The position numbers were made by a program, and so were the translations under genes. Positions 54,255 through 63,421 of a stretch of 64,000 nt of DNA are shown in pieces. Each line of letters starts with the position of its first letter. Positions within the stretch are counted from its first letter, which is position 1. The DNA is from Sinisalibacter lacisalsi (lineage in GTDB: Bacteria > Pseudomonadota > Alphaproteobacteria > Rhodobacterales > Rhodobacteraceae). The notes under the pieces were generated by a model that did no database searches, was not told the origin of the DNA, and saw only the letters and a list, made by a program, of their open reading frames with translations. The DNA is taken from positions 290,941-354,940 of the forward strand of contig NZ_BMGI01000004.1 in the NCBI RefSeq assembly GCF_014640115.1, given 5' to 3'.

Positions 54255-55528
54255 CAGTTGCCGAGCGTCTCGATGAAGGCGTTTGCGCGCTTTTCATCGA
54301 GGAAGGCTTGCGCCATCGTCGAAACCCGCTGGTTGCGCAACTGGTCCTCGATCATCTCTTCGGTGAAAGAGCGCGGCAGTTCGTTGCCGCGTGCGCACAG
54401 CATCACGATGGCCATCGCCCCAGACGAGGTGGTGACGCGCGACGAGATCTCGCCGGGATCGAGCCGATCAAGTTCGGCACGATAGCTGGCGGGCACCTGC
54501 GACTCGGGCAGTTCCTCGCGCACCAGTTGCTCGGGCGGCAGACCGCGCGCGATCGGGTAGAGATCGTCGCAGGAGGTCACCCGGGCGCGAATGCGCGCGA
54601 CCTCTTCGATATTCGCGGCGCTCTGGCCGCCGGGAAGCAGCAGCGCGGCGTAGTCCAGCACCGTGCGGGGGGTGCCGCCGCTCACTTCCTCGCGGTCGCG
54701 CATGAAGTAGATGCGCAGGTCTTCGCCGGATTCGACGATCCGGCTGGTCTGGCCGGGCTGCAATCCGCGCACCGCCGCACCGGCTGCCGGTGGCAGGGCG
54801 GTGATATCGACCCATTTCATCTTGCCGCCGTTGTTGCGCGAGCCACCGGTCGAGAACCGCGTGGCGGCCCTGGTGAATTCGTCTTCGTCGAGCCCGGTGA
54901 GGCGCTGCGCGCGCGCCATCGAGGCCCGGCGACTGGCCGGATCGCCCGCGGGCAGCACGATTTCCGACAACAGGACCCGCAGCCCCGGCTCGGGTTCGGC
55001 CTTGGCCGCCGCGGCGGCCACCTCGGCCTTCGAGATCGAGACGCGCGGCAGGAGTTCGGCCCGCACGAAATCGCGCCAGATGATCCCGGCGGTGACGAAC
55101 TGGCGGAAGGTCGAGGCGTCGATCCCGGCCTGCCCAAGCAGGGCGAGGAATTGCTCGGCATCGAGCCCGCCGCGCTGGGCGAATTCTTCCATCCCGGCCT
55201 TGATCGCCTCCTCGTCGGCCACGAGCCCCGCCAGCCGCGCCTCGCGCAGCTGGATCTTCTCGTTGATCAGCTGGTCAATCGCCAGCGCGCGGACATCGCC
55301 GGGCGCGCGCAGCAGGGAAAGGAACTTCTGCCGTTCGGAGAGTTCGAAGGCGGTGATGACCATGCCGTCAACCCGCACGATCGGCCGCAACTGGCTCTGC
55401 GCCTGTGCCGGGGCAAGGCCGAGCGTGAGCCCGATCACCGCGACAAGGACAAGCGCAATGAGCCTCCGGCCCGCGCCGTCAAAGTGAAAGATGCTGCCGC
55501 CCCGCTGTGCCGTCGTGCTCGTCATCAT
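54254..55528 (-). CDS. surA: Periplasmic peptidyl-prolyl isomerase SurA-like
   Basis: A 424-residue SurA relative with a long signal region (a polar N-terminus, then LIALVLVAVIGLTLGLAPAQAQ). SurA_N chaperone helices (about 50-165) are followed by one parvulin-type PPIase domain (about 170-270: LLSEIVLPAGDPASRRASMA to NGGKMKWVDITALP) and a degenerate second one. It escorts outer-membrane proteins. In relatives it follows lptD; here the upstream neighbour is divergent pepA, 270 nt away. The double ATG at 55526-55528 gives the first residue. Confidence 0.9.
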   Translation of the reverse strand: MMTSTTAQRGGSIFHFDGAGRRLIALVLVAVIGLTLGLAPAQAQSQLRPIVRVDGMVITAFELSERQKFLSLLRAPGDVRALAIDQLINEKIQLREARLAGLVADEEAIKAGMEEFAQRGGLDAEQFLALLGQAGIDASTFRQFVTAGIIWRDFVRAELLPRVSISKAEVAAAAAKAEPEPGLRVLLSEIVLPAGDPASRRASMARAQRLTGLDEDEFTRAATRFSTGGSRNNGGKMKWVDITALPPAAGAAVRGLQPGQTSRIVESGEDLRIYFMRDREEVSGGTPRTVLDYAALLLPGGQSAANIEEVARIRARVTSCDDLYPIARGLPPEQLVREELPESQVPASYRAELDRLDPGEISSRVTTSSGAMAIVMLCARGNELPRSFTEEMIEDQLRNQRVSTMAQAFLDEKRANAFIETLGN

Positions 55529-55798
55529 ACCGCGCTCTTCGTCCGTCTGCCTGTGGTTCAGCCCCGGGCGATGCCCGGTTGGGACATACATTAGTCGAGG
55601 ATCGGCATCGGCGCGAGGGGGAATCTCGCCTCCGCCGCCCGCAGGGAGGAAATTCCGTCGCCGAAATATGGGGTCGGGCCGCCTCCCGGCCACCTTATCT
55701 CGGCTGCCGGCCCCGGTTTCGGCACTGGAAACCGGTTCGCGCCGGGGCTAGGTTCGGGTCTGACGCGCTCGCGCGCGATGCAGGCACAGGAGACAGCC

Positions 55799-57274
55799 AT
55801 GACCGATATTCTCGCCCCCAGCTTCATTCCGCTCGAGATCGACAGCCTGGCCGCGGCCGACGGGCGCATCGTGGTGTTCTCCGAAGGCGGCGAGCGGATG
55901 GACAAGGGCGCGCGCCGGATCAACCGGCTGACCCGGGGCGCGCTCGCGCGGCTGACCCAGAGCGCGGATTTCGCCAAGGCCAAGGTGGGCGACGCGATGG
56001 AGATGGCCTGGCCCACCGGCATGGCGGCGGAAGCGGTGCAGGTGGTGAAGATCGACCGCAAGATGGGCCTTGCCGACGCGCGCAAGGTGGGCGGCGCGAT
56101 CGGCAAGGCGGCGCGCGGCAAGGACGTTCTGGTGCTCGCCGGCGCATTGCGCCACACCCCCGAAATCGCGCTTGGCGCGATGCTGCGCGCCTATGATTTC
56201 ACCGATCACAAGACGCCGGGCGACGAACCTTCCCGCACCGGCAGCCTGACCTTCGCGGTCACCAACGCCGAGGTGCTGAAGGCGCAGGAGGCCGATCTCA
56301 CCGCGGTGGCGGAGGGCGTGTTCTTCGCCCGTGATCTCGTGAACGAGCCCGCCAACGTGCTCACCACCAGCGAATTCGCCGCCCGGCTGGAGGCGCTGGA
56401 GGCGCTCGGGCTGCAGGTCGAGGTGCTCGACGAACCGGCATTGGAAAAGCTCGGGATGCGGGCGTTGCTCGGCGTGGGGCAGGGCTCGGAAAGCCCCTCC
56501 AAGGTGGTGGTGATGCAGTGGATGGGCGGAAAGAAGGGGGACGCGCCCCTCGCTCTCGTCGGCAAGGGCGTAGTGTTCGACACCGGCGGGATCTCGATCA
56601 AGCCCGCCGCGGGCATGGAAGACATGACGATGGACATGGGCGGTGCCGGCACCGTGGCGGGGGTGATGAAAACCCTCGCGCTTCGGCGCGCGCCGGCCAA
56701 CGTGGTCGGGCTGGTGGGCCTCGTCGAGAACATGCCCGACGGCCGCGCCCAGCGCCCGGGCGACGTGGTGCGCACGATGAAGGGCGACACCGTCGAGGTG
56801 ATCAACACCGACGCCGAGGGGCGGCTCGTGCTGGCCGATGTGCTCTGGTATGCCCAGGACCGTTTCAAGCCCGCCGGGATCGTCGATCTCGCCACCCTCA
56901 CCGGCGCCATCGTGATCGGGCTCGGCCACCAGAACGCCGGGGTGTTTGCTAATGACGACGCCTTCTGCAAGGCTTTCCTCAAGGCCGCCGAACACGAGGA
57001 CGAGGGCGCCTGGCGGATGCCGCTTGGGGCGGGCTACGCCGAGCAGCTCAAGAGCCGGGTGGCGGACGTGAAGAACGTCGGCGGCCGGCCCGGTGGGTCG
57101 GTCACCGCGGCGGAGTTCCTCAAGCGATTCGTGAAGGACGACATGCCCTGGATTCACCTCGACATCGCCGGGGTCGCGCTGCGCGCGGAGGACACGCCGC
57201 TCGCGCCCAAGGGGGCGACCGGCTGGTTCGTGCGCAGCCTCGACCGGCTGGTGCGCGACGGCTACCAAGACTGA
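55799..57274 (+). CDS. pepA: Leucyl aminopeptidase (M17)
   Basis: A 491-residue dinuclear-zinc aminopeptidase that in some bacteria also binds DNA. The metal/active-site signature is VGKGVVFDTGGISIKPAAGM, then MDMGGAGTVAGVM and NTDAEGRLVLADVLWYA. The N-terminal non-catalytic domain is present (about 1-170). The start at 55799 follows AGGAGAC. Divergent from surA and coupled to holC, with TGATG overlap. Confidence 0.96.
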   Translation: MTDILAPSFIPLEIDSLAAADGRIVVFSEGGERMDKGARRINRLTRGALARLTQSADFAKAKVGDAMEMAWPTGMAAEAVQVVKIDRKMGLADARKVGGAIGKAARGKDVLVLAGALRHTPEIALGAMLRAYDFTDHKTPGDEPSRTGSLTFAVTNAEVLKAQEADLTAVAEGVFFARDLVNEPANVLTTSEFAARLEALEALGLQVEVLDEPALEKLGMRALLGVGQGSESPSKVVVMQWMGGKKGDAPLALVGKGVVFDTGGISIKPAAGMEDMTMDMGGAGTVAGVMKTLALRRAPANVVGLVGLVENMPDGRAQRPGDVVRTMKGDTVEVINTDAEGRLVLADVLWYAQDRFKPAGIVDLATLTGAIVIGLGHQNAGVFANDDAFCKAFLKAAEHEDEGAWRMPLGAGYAEQLKSRVADVKNVGGRPGGSVTAAEFLKRFVKDDMPWIHLDIAGVALRAEDTPLAPKGATGWFVRSLDRLVRDGYQD

Positions 57275-57735
57275 TGGCGTCGGCGTGGTTCTACCATATG
57301 ACCCGCTCGCCGCTGGAGGCGACGCTGCCGGTTCTGCTCGGCAAGGCGTTGCAGGCCGGCTGGCGGGTGGCGGTGCGCGGGTCCGACGCGGCCCGGCTCG
57401 GCTGGCTCGACGAGCGGCTCTGGCTCGGGGCCGAGGACGGGTTTCTGCCGCACGGGCTGGCCGGGGGGCCGCATGACGCGCAGCAGCCGGTGCTGCTCAC
57501 CACCGGGCGCGACGCCGCCAACAGGCCCGATTGCCTTGTCTCGGTCGATGGCGCCGAGGTGGCGCCGGACGAGGTCGGCGCGCTGCAGCGGGTGATGATC
57601 CTGTTCGACGGCAACGATCCGGCGGCGGTGGAGCACGCGCGCGGCCAGTGGCGCGACCTCACCGGCGCCGGCTGTGCGGCGCAATACTGGAGCCAGGAGA
57701 GCGGGCGCTGGGAGATGAAGGCCGAGAGCGCCTGA
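57274..57735 (+). CDS. holC: DNA polymerase III subunit chi
   Basis: A 153-residue HolC. FYHMTRSPLEATLPVLLGKA and AGWRVAVRGSDAARLGWLDE are the family starts, and the middle VLLTTGRDAANRPDCLVSVD is conserved. Chi links the clamp loader to single-strand binding protein. pepA-holC synteny supports the call despite low general conservation. Confidence 0.9.
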   Translation: MASAWFYHMTRSPLEATLPVLLGKALQAGWRVAVRGSDAARLGWLDERLWLGAEDGFLPHGLAGGPHDAQQPVLLTTGRDAANRPDCLVSVDGAEVAPDEVGALQRVMILFDGNDPAAVEHARGQWRDLTGAGCAAQYWSQESGRWEMKAESA

Positions 57736-57747
57736 GGCCGCGCGGCC

Positions 57748-58326
57748 TCAGCGGGTGAGAATCAGCGTGTCGTCGGCGATCTCGATGCGGGAGAACCGGC
57801 GCAGGTAGGTCATGCCGAGGAGCGATTGCGGCATCTCGCCTTCGTTGATCGAAACCCTCAGCCCGGTGTCGCGGATATCGCCGACGCTGATTTCCTCGAT
57901 GCGCGCCGAGGCGGTGCGCACCATGCCGTTCGCCGTCATCGCCCGCCCGGTGTAGTCGAGGCTGTCGAGGTCGATCCCGGCGCGCCGGGCATCGTCCTTG
58001 CTCAGCACCACGTCGGTCGCCCCGGTATCGACGACGAATTCCACCGGCGCGCCGTTCAGCCGCGCGGTCAGGTAGAAATGCCCGTCGAACATGCGCGGCA
58101 CCTCGATTCGCCCGCCCTCGAGCACCGCCTGGCGCGGCGCGAGATCGCGCTGGATATCGCCCCAGAGGCCGTAACCGGCCACCACGCCGAGAAAGATCAG
58201 CCCCCAGATCGTGGCCTGCTGGGCGAGTTTCGACAGGTTGCCCCGGTTATGGGCAACGAAATACCCCCCCACCGCGAGGAGGAGGAGCACGAGATAGGTG
58301 ATGCGGCCGAGATCGTAGCTGTCCAT
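57748..58326 (-). CDS. Membrane-anchored retropepsin-like aspartic protease (TIGR02281 type)
   Basis: A 192-residue protein with two N-terminal membrane segments (ITYLVLLLLAVGGYFVAH and ATIWGLIFLGVVAGYGLWG), then a periplasmic aspartic-protease-like domain. The active-site strand is VEFVVDTGATDVVLS and the flap region is GMVRTASARIEEISVGD, ending with LLGMTYLRRFSRIEI. TIGR02281-type proteins are widespread in alphaproteobacteria but their substrate is unknown. It may work as a dimer like retropepsins. Confidence 0.88.
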   Translation of the reverse strand: MDSYDLGRITYLVLLLLAVGGYFVAHNRGNLSKLAQQATIWGLIFLGVVAGYGLWGDIQRDLAPRQAVLEGGRIEVPRMFDGHFYLTARLNGAPVEFVVDTGATDVVLSKDDARRAGIDLDSLDYTGRAMTANGMVRTASARIEEISVGDIRDTGLRVSINEGEMPQSLLGMTYLRRFSRIEIADDTLILTR

Positions 58327-58377
58327 GGGGGGGATATAGGGGCCTCCGGGCCGGGCGCAAATGCGGCGTGCCGCCTC

Positions 58378-59001
58378 TCAGCCGAGAAAGCCGAAATCCG
58401 CCAGCCCGTCGAGCACGAACTGCACCGCCAGCGCGGCGAGCAGCATGCCGAGGAGGCGGGTGAGCACGTTGATCCCGGTTTCGCGCAGCGCGCGTTCGAG
58501 CAGGCCCGCGGCGAGGAACAGGGTGAAAACCACCACCAGCACCGCGAGCATCACCAGGTGCACCGCCAAAAGCTCCATCGGCGTGCTGGTTTGCCCGGCG
58601 AGCAGGATCATCGCCGCCATCGCGCCCGGCCCGCCGATCAGAGGCGTGGCGAGGGGGAAGACGGAGGGGTCTTCCGCCGGGTCCAGCCCCGGCTCGGACT
58701 GGTCGCGGCGGCGCTGGGCGCGGCGCTCGAACAGCATGTCGAGCGCGGTGAGAAACAGCAGCATCCCCCCGGCGATGCGGAAGGCCGGCATGGAGATGCC
58801 GAGGAACTGCAGCACCTGCTCGCCGAACAACCCGAAAACCGTGAGCAGCAGCGCCGCGATCGCCACCGCGCGCAGCGCGATCGCCCGGCGCTGCCCCGCC
58901 CGCGCGCCCTTGGTGAGCGCGACGAAGAGCGGCGCGAGGCCGATCGGGTCGATCACCACGAAGAGGGTGACGAAAGCGGGAATGAGCAGATCAGGCGTCA
59001 T
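58378..59001 (-). CDS. MarC-family integral membrane protein
   Basis: A 207-residue protein with six hydrophobic segments. LIPAFVTLFVVIDPIGLAPLF is the N-terminal signature, FPLATPLIGGPGAMAAMILL the central one, and LTRLLGMLLAALAVQFVLDG the C-terminal one. The original link of MarC to multidrug resistance was withdrawn, so the role is unknown. It is divergent from the NSS transporter. Confidence 0.9.
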   Translation of the reverse strand: MTPDLLIPAFVTLFVVIDPIGLAPLFVALTKGARAGQRRAIALRAVAIAALLLTVFGLFGEQVLQFLGISMPAFRIAGGMLLFLTALDMLFERRAQRRRDQSEPGLDPAEDPSVFPLATPLIGGPGAMAAMILLAGQTSTPMELLAVHLVMLAVLVVVFTLFLAAGLLERALRETGINVLTRLLGMLLAALAVQFVLDGLADFGFLG

Positions 59002-59363
59002 GGTTCCCGCGTTGATAGAGCGGCAGGGGGTGGCTGTCCATGGGGCAGGGCCGGCACCGGGATCACGGCGCGCGGCGTTTTCCGTACGGAAAACGGGCCG
59101 GAAAACGTAGGTTTTCCGTGCCGGAATTTTTCAAAATTCCGCGCCGGCCATGGATGCTGGCCGCGGACATGCCGATCGGTCTCGTTCCCGCCCGCGATCG
59201 TTGCGGCCGGTCGTGTCGGAAGGGGCATCGCGCTGGGCCGACAGGGGTTCGGGGCGATTCTCGTAGCGGAACCGGCCGCCCCCTCGCGTGGGGTTTCGGG
59301 TTGAATGCCCGCGCGCAGGGCATAGCTCATGGCGGGAGAGGAAAGGCCATTGCCGCACCCAAC
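59002..59363. other. 362-nt non-coding region between marC-like and NSS transporter genes
   Basis: It holds the promoters of both divergent genes and the three-palindrome cluster listed at 59076-59140. Small frames on either strand lack ribosome sites and recognisable protein, so none is called. A GGAGAGGAAAGG tract at 59334-59345 is the probable ribosome site of the transporter. Confidence 0.6.
59076..59140. repeat. Cluster of three AT-rich palindromes
   Basis: CGTTTTCCGTACGGAAAACG (59076-59095, perfect), GGAAAAC-GTAG-GTTTTCC (59100-59117) and GGAATTTT-TC-AAAATTCC (59123-59140) lie within 65 bp. The first two share the GGAAAAC half-site. They may be operators for the divergent genes or a mobile REP-like element. 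No U-tract-bearing terminator is formed. Confidence 0.7.
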
Positions 59364-60827
59364 ATGACCAGTGGTGAGAACAAACCGGATCGAGAGGGGC
59401 GTGCGACCGGATCTGGCCGCGACGCGCCGTCCGATGATGCGCCCGCGCCCGAGCCGACGCCGCGGCCCCAGGAGGAGAGCGGTCAGGCGGCGGCGGAGGT
59501 CACCGACACCTCGCGCGAGGCCGCCGAGCGCGGCGAGCAGCCCTATGCCGTCTGGTCCTCGGAACGCGCCTTCGTTCTGTCGACCGCCGCCGCCGGCGTC
59601 GGGCTCGGCAACCTGTGGCGGTTCCCCACGCTGGTGGGGGAAAACGGCGGCGGTGTGTTCCTGTTCGCCTACGCCGTGGCCGTCATCGTCGTCGCGATCC
59701 CCTTCGCCACGCTGGAACTCGCGGTCGGCCGCCAGGCGCAGGGCTCGGTCATCGCCAGTTTCAAACGGATGGGGCCGGGCCTGTTTCTCTTCGGCTGGCT
59801 GACCGTGCTCCTGACCCTCGCGATCGACAGCTACTACTTCGTGGTGTCCGGGTGGACCCTTGGCTTCGCCACCGGCGCGACCTTCGGGCCGCCCCCCGAG
59901 TTCGAAAGTTTCACCAGCGGCTATGCCTCGCTCTGGTATCTCTTCGCGATCGGGGCGATCGTTGCCGCCATCCTTGCCTTCGGCCTTTCCGGGATCGAGC
60001 GGGTCGCGCAGTTCCTGATGCCCTTGCTGGTGCTGTCGATCCTCGCGTTGGCCGTGCTCGCCCTCGTCACCGGCGAGGCCGGCAAGGCCCTGACCTTTCT
60101 CTTCCTGCCGGAAACGGAACGCCTCGGCGATCCCGCGCTGTGGCGCGCGGCCTTCGGGCAGGCGTTCTTTTCGATGACGATCGGCCAGGGCTACCTGATC
60201 ACCTACGGCAGCTACCTACCCGACCGTATCAGGCTGCCGCGCTCGGTCGTATCCATCGCGGCGTTGAACTCCGGCGTGGCGATCCTCGCCGGACTGGCGA
60301 TCTTTCCGCTGGTTTTCGCGGCCGGGGCCGACCCGGCTGCGGGCTCCGAACTCGCCTTCGTGACATTGCCCAGGGCCTTCGAGGCGATCGGCACGTCGCT
60401 GCCGCTGGACGCGGTATTCTTCTGGCTGCTTTTCCTTGCCGCGCTCTCGTCCTGCATCGGCGGCGCCAAGGTGGTCACCGCGGCCCTGCGCGAGCAATGG
60501 CCGCGCTTGAGACACCACGCCTCGACGCTGCTCGGCGTGGGGCTGATCGTGGCGCTCGGCATACCGTCCGCACTATCCTACGCGGCGCCCGGCTGGACCT
60601 TGCAGGGCGACCCGGTGCTCGACGTGATCAACCGGTCGCTGGGGTCCACCGGTACGATTGTGCTGGCGATCGGCACGTCGCTGATCCTCGGCTGGCGGTT
60701 CTCCGGCGGTGATCCGGCCCGCCCGTTGGGCCTTGGCGGCCTGACCGGGGTGACGCTGAGGGCGCTTGTGCGTGCCGCGCCGATCGCGCTGGCGTTTCTC
60801 TTCGTCGCGGAGTTGTTCGCAGGATGA
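59364..60827 (+). CDS. Sodium-dependent transporter, NSS (LeuT/SLC6) family
   Basis: A 487-residue secondary transporter with a disordered, acidic N-terminus of about 60 residues and eleven to twelve membrane segments. Segment 1 has AGVGLGNLWRFPTLVGENGG, the sodium- and substrate-binding unwound helix. SMTIGQGYLITYGSYLP is segment 6, and AALSSCIGGAKVVTAALREQ is segment 8. NSS members import amino acids or related amines with sodium. The ATG at 59364 is far from the ribosome site; an in-frame ATT at 59349 has better spacing, so the true start is uncertain. Confidence 0.92.
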   Translation: MTSGENKPDREGRATGSGRDAPSDDAPAPEPTPRPQEESGQAAAEVTDTSREAAERGEQPYAVWSSERAFVLSTAAAGVGLGNLWRFPTLVGENGGGVFLFAYAVAVIVVAIPFATLELAVGRQAQGSVIASFKRMGPGLFLFGWLTVLLTLAIDSYYFVVSGWTLGFATGATFGPPPEFESFTSGYASLWYLFAIGAIVAAILAFGLSGIERVAQFLMPLLVLSILALAVLALVTGEAGKALTFLFLPETERLGDPALWRAAFGQAFFSMTIGQGYLITYGSYLPDRIRLPRSVVSIAALNSGVAILAGLAIFPLVFAAGADPAAGSELAFVTLPRAFEAIGTSLPLDAVFFWLLFLAALSSCIGGAKVVTAALREQWPRLRHHASTLLGVGLIVALGIPSALSYAAPGWTLQGDPVLDVINRSLGSTGTIVLAIGTSLILGWRFSGGDPARPLGLGGLTGVTLRALVRAAPIALAFLFVAELFAG

Positions 60828-60897
60828 GGCGCGGGTCTTTGGGCGGTCGGGCGGCGGCGAAGGCCGCGCCCCACCGCCGTCAAGGTCAGCCCGTGAC

Positions 60898-62745
60898 CTA
60901 GCCTCCCGCCGCGTCGAGCTTTTCCTGGGCCGCGATCCACAGCGCCTCGGCGCGGTCGAGCCCTTCCATGATCTCGGCGTATTTCTTCTGCCAGACTTCC
61001 ATCTCGCCGATCCGCTCGTTTTCGTAGAGCGCCGGGTCGGCAAGTTTGCGGGCGAGCTGGTCGCGCATCTGTTCGAGCTTTTCCACCCGCGCCTCGCTCT
61101 TGCGCAGCTCGGCGCGCAGCGCGAGGATCTGGTCGCGGCCCGGCTTTTCGGGTTTCGCCTTGGGCCTGTCCGGCTTCGGCGTCGCGTCACCGGCAAGCAG
61201 GAGCTTGCGGTAGGCGTCGAGGTCGTCGTCGAAGGGGGTGACGCGGCCGTCCTTGACCAGCCAAAGCCGGTCGACGACGAGGCTGAGCAGGTGCATGTCG
61301 TGGCTGACCAGCACCACCGCGCCGGAATAGGCGGTCAGCGCCTCCACCAGTGCCTCGCGGCTCTCGATGTCGAGGTGGTTGGTCGGTTCGTCGAGGATCA
61401 GCAGGTGCGGCGCGTCGAGCGTGGCCAGGAGCAGCGTCAGCCGCGCCTTCTGCCCGCCCGAGAGCCGCCCCACCTCGGTTTCGGCCTGCTCGGCCATCAG
61501 CCCGAAGCCCGAAAGCCGGGCGCGGTGGCGGGCCGGGGTCTCGCCGGGGCGCAGGCGGCGCAGATGCGCCAGCGGCGTTTCATCGGCGCGCAGATCGTCC
61601 ATCTGGTGCTGGGCGAAGTAGCCCACGCGCAGTTTCGTCGATGTCGTGATCTTGCCCGAAAGCGGCGCCAGCCGCCCGGCGATGAGCTTGGACAGCGTCG
61701 ATTTGCCCTCGCCGTTGCGGCCGAGCAGCGCGATGCGATCGTCCTGGTCGATGCGCAGGGTCAGGTGGGAGAGCACCGGCTTGCCATCGTAGCCCACGCT
61801 CGCCTCCTCCATCGCCACCACCGGCGGCGAGATCTCCTCCGGCTCGGGGAAGCTGAAGCGCCTGAGCGCGGCCTCCTGCGGCGTGGCGGCGAAGGTCAGC
61901 CGCTCGATCATCTTCAGCCGCGATTGCGCCTGCCGGGCCTTTGTGGCCTGGGCGCGGAACCGGTCGACGAAGCTTTGCAGATGCGCCCGGCGGGCTTCGG
62001 CCTTGCGGTTCTCGGCCTCGGCGGCGGCGAGCCGTGCCGCGCGCGTCTTGGCGAAAGTGTCGTAAGGCCCGGAGTAATAGGTGAGCTTGCGGTCTTCGAG
62101 GTGCAGGATGCCGGTGACCGCGCGGTTGAGCAGGTCGCGGTCATGGCTGACAATGATGACGGTGTGGGGGTAGCGCACGAGGTAGGCTTCGAGCCAGAGC
62201 GCGCCCTCGAGGTCGAGGTAGTTGGTCGGTTCGTCGAGCAGCAGCAGGTCGGGCCGCGAGAACAGCACCGCCGCCAGCGCCACGCGCATCCGCCAGCCGC
62301 CGGAAAAATCGGCGCAAGGCCGCGCCTGCGCCTCGGTATCGAACCCGAGCCCGCGCAGGATCGAGGCGGCGCGCGCCTCGGCGGACCAGGCGTCGATATC
62401 GCCGAGCCGGGTCTGAATCTCGGCGATGCGGTGGGCATCGGTTGCGTGCTCGGCCTCTGCCATCAGCGCCGCGCGCTCGGTATCGGCGGCGAGCACGGTA
62501 TCGAGCAGGGAATCATCCGTGGCCGGGGCTTCCTGCGCCACGCCGCCGATCCGCGCGCCCTTCGGCAGGCTGATCTCGCCGGTTTCCAGCGTCAATTCGC
62601 CCCGGATCAGCCGGAACAGCGTGGTCTTGCCCGTGCCGTTGCGCCCGACGAGGCCAACCTTGTGGCCATCGGGGATCACGGCCGAAGCGTGCTCGATCAG
62701 CGGCCGGCCCTCGACCGAATAAGAAATGTCGTCCATCCGTAGCAT
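60898..62745 (-). CDS. ABC-F family ATPase (YheS/Uup-like)
   Basis: A 615-residue soluble protein with two ABC domains. Walker A motifs are [18 protein letters not shown] and [18 protein letters not shown], signatures are [20 protein letters not shown] and [20 protein letters not shown], and Walker B motifs are [14 protein letters not shown] and [14 protein letters not shown]. Between them is the P-site tRNA-interaction motif region (about 230-300). A C-terminal coiled coil (about 540-610) is present. ABC-F proteins act on ribosomes to relieve stalls. Convergent with the NSS gene, 70 nt apart. Confidence 0.93.
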   Translation of the reverse strand: MLRMDDISYSVEGRPLIEHASAVIPDGHKVGLVGRNGTGKTTLFRLIRGELTLETGEISLPKGARIGGVAQEAPATDDSLLDTVLAADTERAALMAEAEHATDAHRIAEIQTRLGDIDAWSAEARAASILRGLGFDTEAQARPCADFSGGWRMRVALAAVLFSRPDLLLLDEPTNYLDLEGALWLEAYLVRYPHTVIIVSHDRDLLNRAVTGILHLEDRKLTYYSGPYDTFAKTRAARLAAAEAENRKAEARRAHLQSFVDRFRAQATKARQAQSRLKMIERLTFAATPQEAALRRFSFPEPEEISPPVVAMEEASVGYDGKPVLSHLTLRIDQDDRIALLGRNGEGKSTLSKLIAGRLAPLSGKITTSTKLRVGYFAQHQMDDLRADETPLAHLRRLRPGETPARHRARLSGFGLMAEQAETEVGRLSGGQKARLTLLLATLDAPHLLILDEPTNHLDIESREALVEALTAYSGAVVLVSHDMHLLSLVVDRLWLVKDGRVTPFDDDLDAYRKLLLAGDATPKPDRPKAKPEKPGRDQILALRAELRKSEARVEKLEQMRDQLARKLADPALYENERIGEMEVWQKKYAEIMEGLDRAEALWIAAQEKLDAAGG

Positions 62746-62942
62746 GGCGCCTCAGTGCCGCAACCGGCGCGGAGCGTCAATCCATCGCTTCGCGGGGCGA
62801 GACATGCCACGGCGGCGCGCCACGCCCGCCGCGCGGGCCGGGTCGCGAAAGCCGCCCGAAACCCTTTCCATCCCTCACGCCCCATGCTAGCAGGCGCGCG
62901 AGTTTGACCGGGGGCCGCCCCCAACCGAAAAAGAGGACCGAC

Positions 62943-63365
62943 ATGGCCATTCAACGCACTTTCTCCATCATCAAGCCCGATGCCACCAAGCGCAACCTCA
63001 CCGGCGCGATCAACGCCAAGATCGAGGCCGCCGGCCTGCGCATCATCGCCCAGAAGCGCATCCGCATGACCCGCGAGCAGGCCGAAACCTTCTACGGCGT
63101 GCACCGCGAGCGCCCGTTCTTCGGCGAGCTCGTCGAGTTCATGATCTCCGAGCCGGTGGTGGTGCAGGTGCTCGAGGGCGAGAACGCGATCGCGAAATAC
63201 CGCGAAGTGATGGGCGCGACCGATCCCGACGAGGCCGCCGACGGCACCATCCGCAAGGATTTCGCGCTGTCGAAGGGCGAGAACTCGGTGCATGGCTCCG
63301 ACGCGCCGGAAACCGCGGCGGAAGAAATCGCCTATTTCTTCGCCGGCCTCGACCTGGTCGGCTGA
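62943..63365 (+). CDS. ndk: Nucleoside diphosphate kinase
   Basis: A 140-residue Ndk balancing nucleoside triphosphates. [20 protein letters not shown] starts the protein, and the phosphorylated His is in [20 protein letters not shown], with all family residues present. AAAGAGGAC lies upstream of 62943. A terminator shared with the next gene follows. Confidence 0.97.
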   Translation: MAIQRTFSIIKPDATKRNLTGAINAKIEAAGLRIIAQKRIRMTREQAETFYGVHRERPFFGELVEFMISEPVVVQVLEGENAIAKYREVMGATDPDEAADGTIRKDFALSKGENSVHGSDAPETAAEEIAYFFAGLDLVG

Positions 63366-63393
63366 CCCGCCGCGCCCAAGACGCGAGAACGCC

Positions 63394-63421
63394 AAAGGCC
63401 GCCCCTCGGGGCGGCTTTTTT
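63394..63421. terminator. Bidirectional terminator between ndk and the esterase gene
   Basis: AAAGGCCGCCCC-TC-GGGGCGGCTTTTTT: an 8-bp GC stem extended by A-T pairs, with a T-run for ndk and an A-run for the convergent esterase. Confidence 0.88.

Noticed and set aside
58998-59330. 110-codon minus-strand frame upstream of marC
   Set aside because: Overlaps the palindrome cluster, has no ribosome site, and its Pro/Arg-rich product matches nothing.
59349-59351. ATT start codon for the NSS transporter
   Set aside because: Spacing to GGAGAGGAAAGG is good, but ATT starts are very rare outside infC; kept only as a note beside the ATG at 59364.
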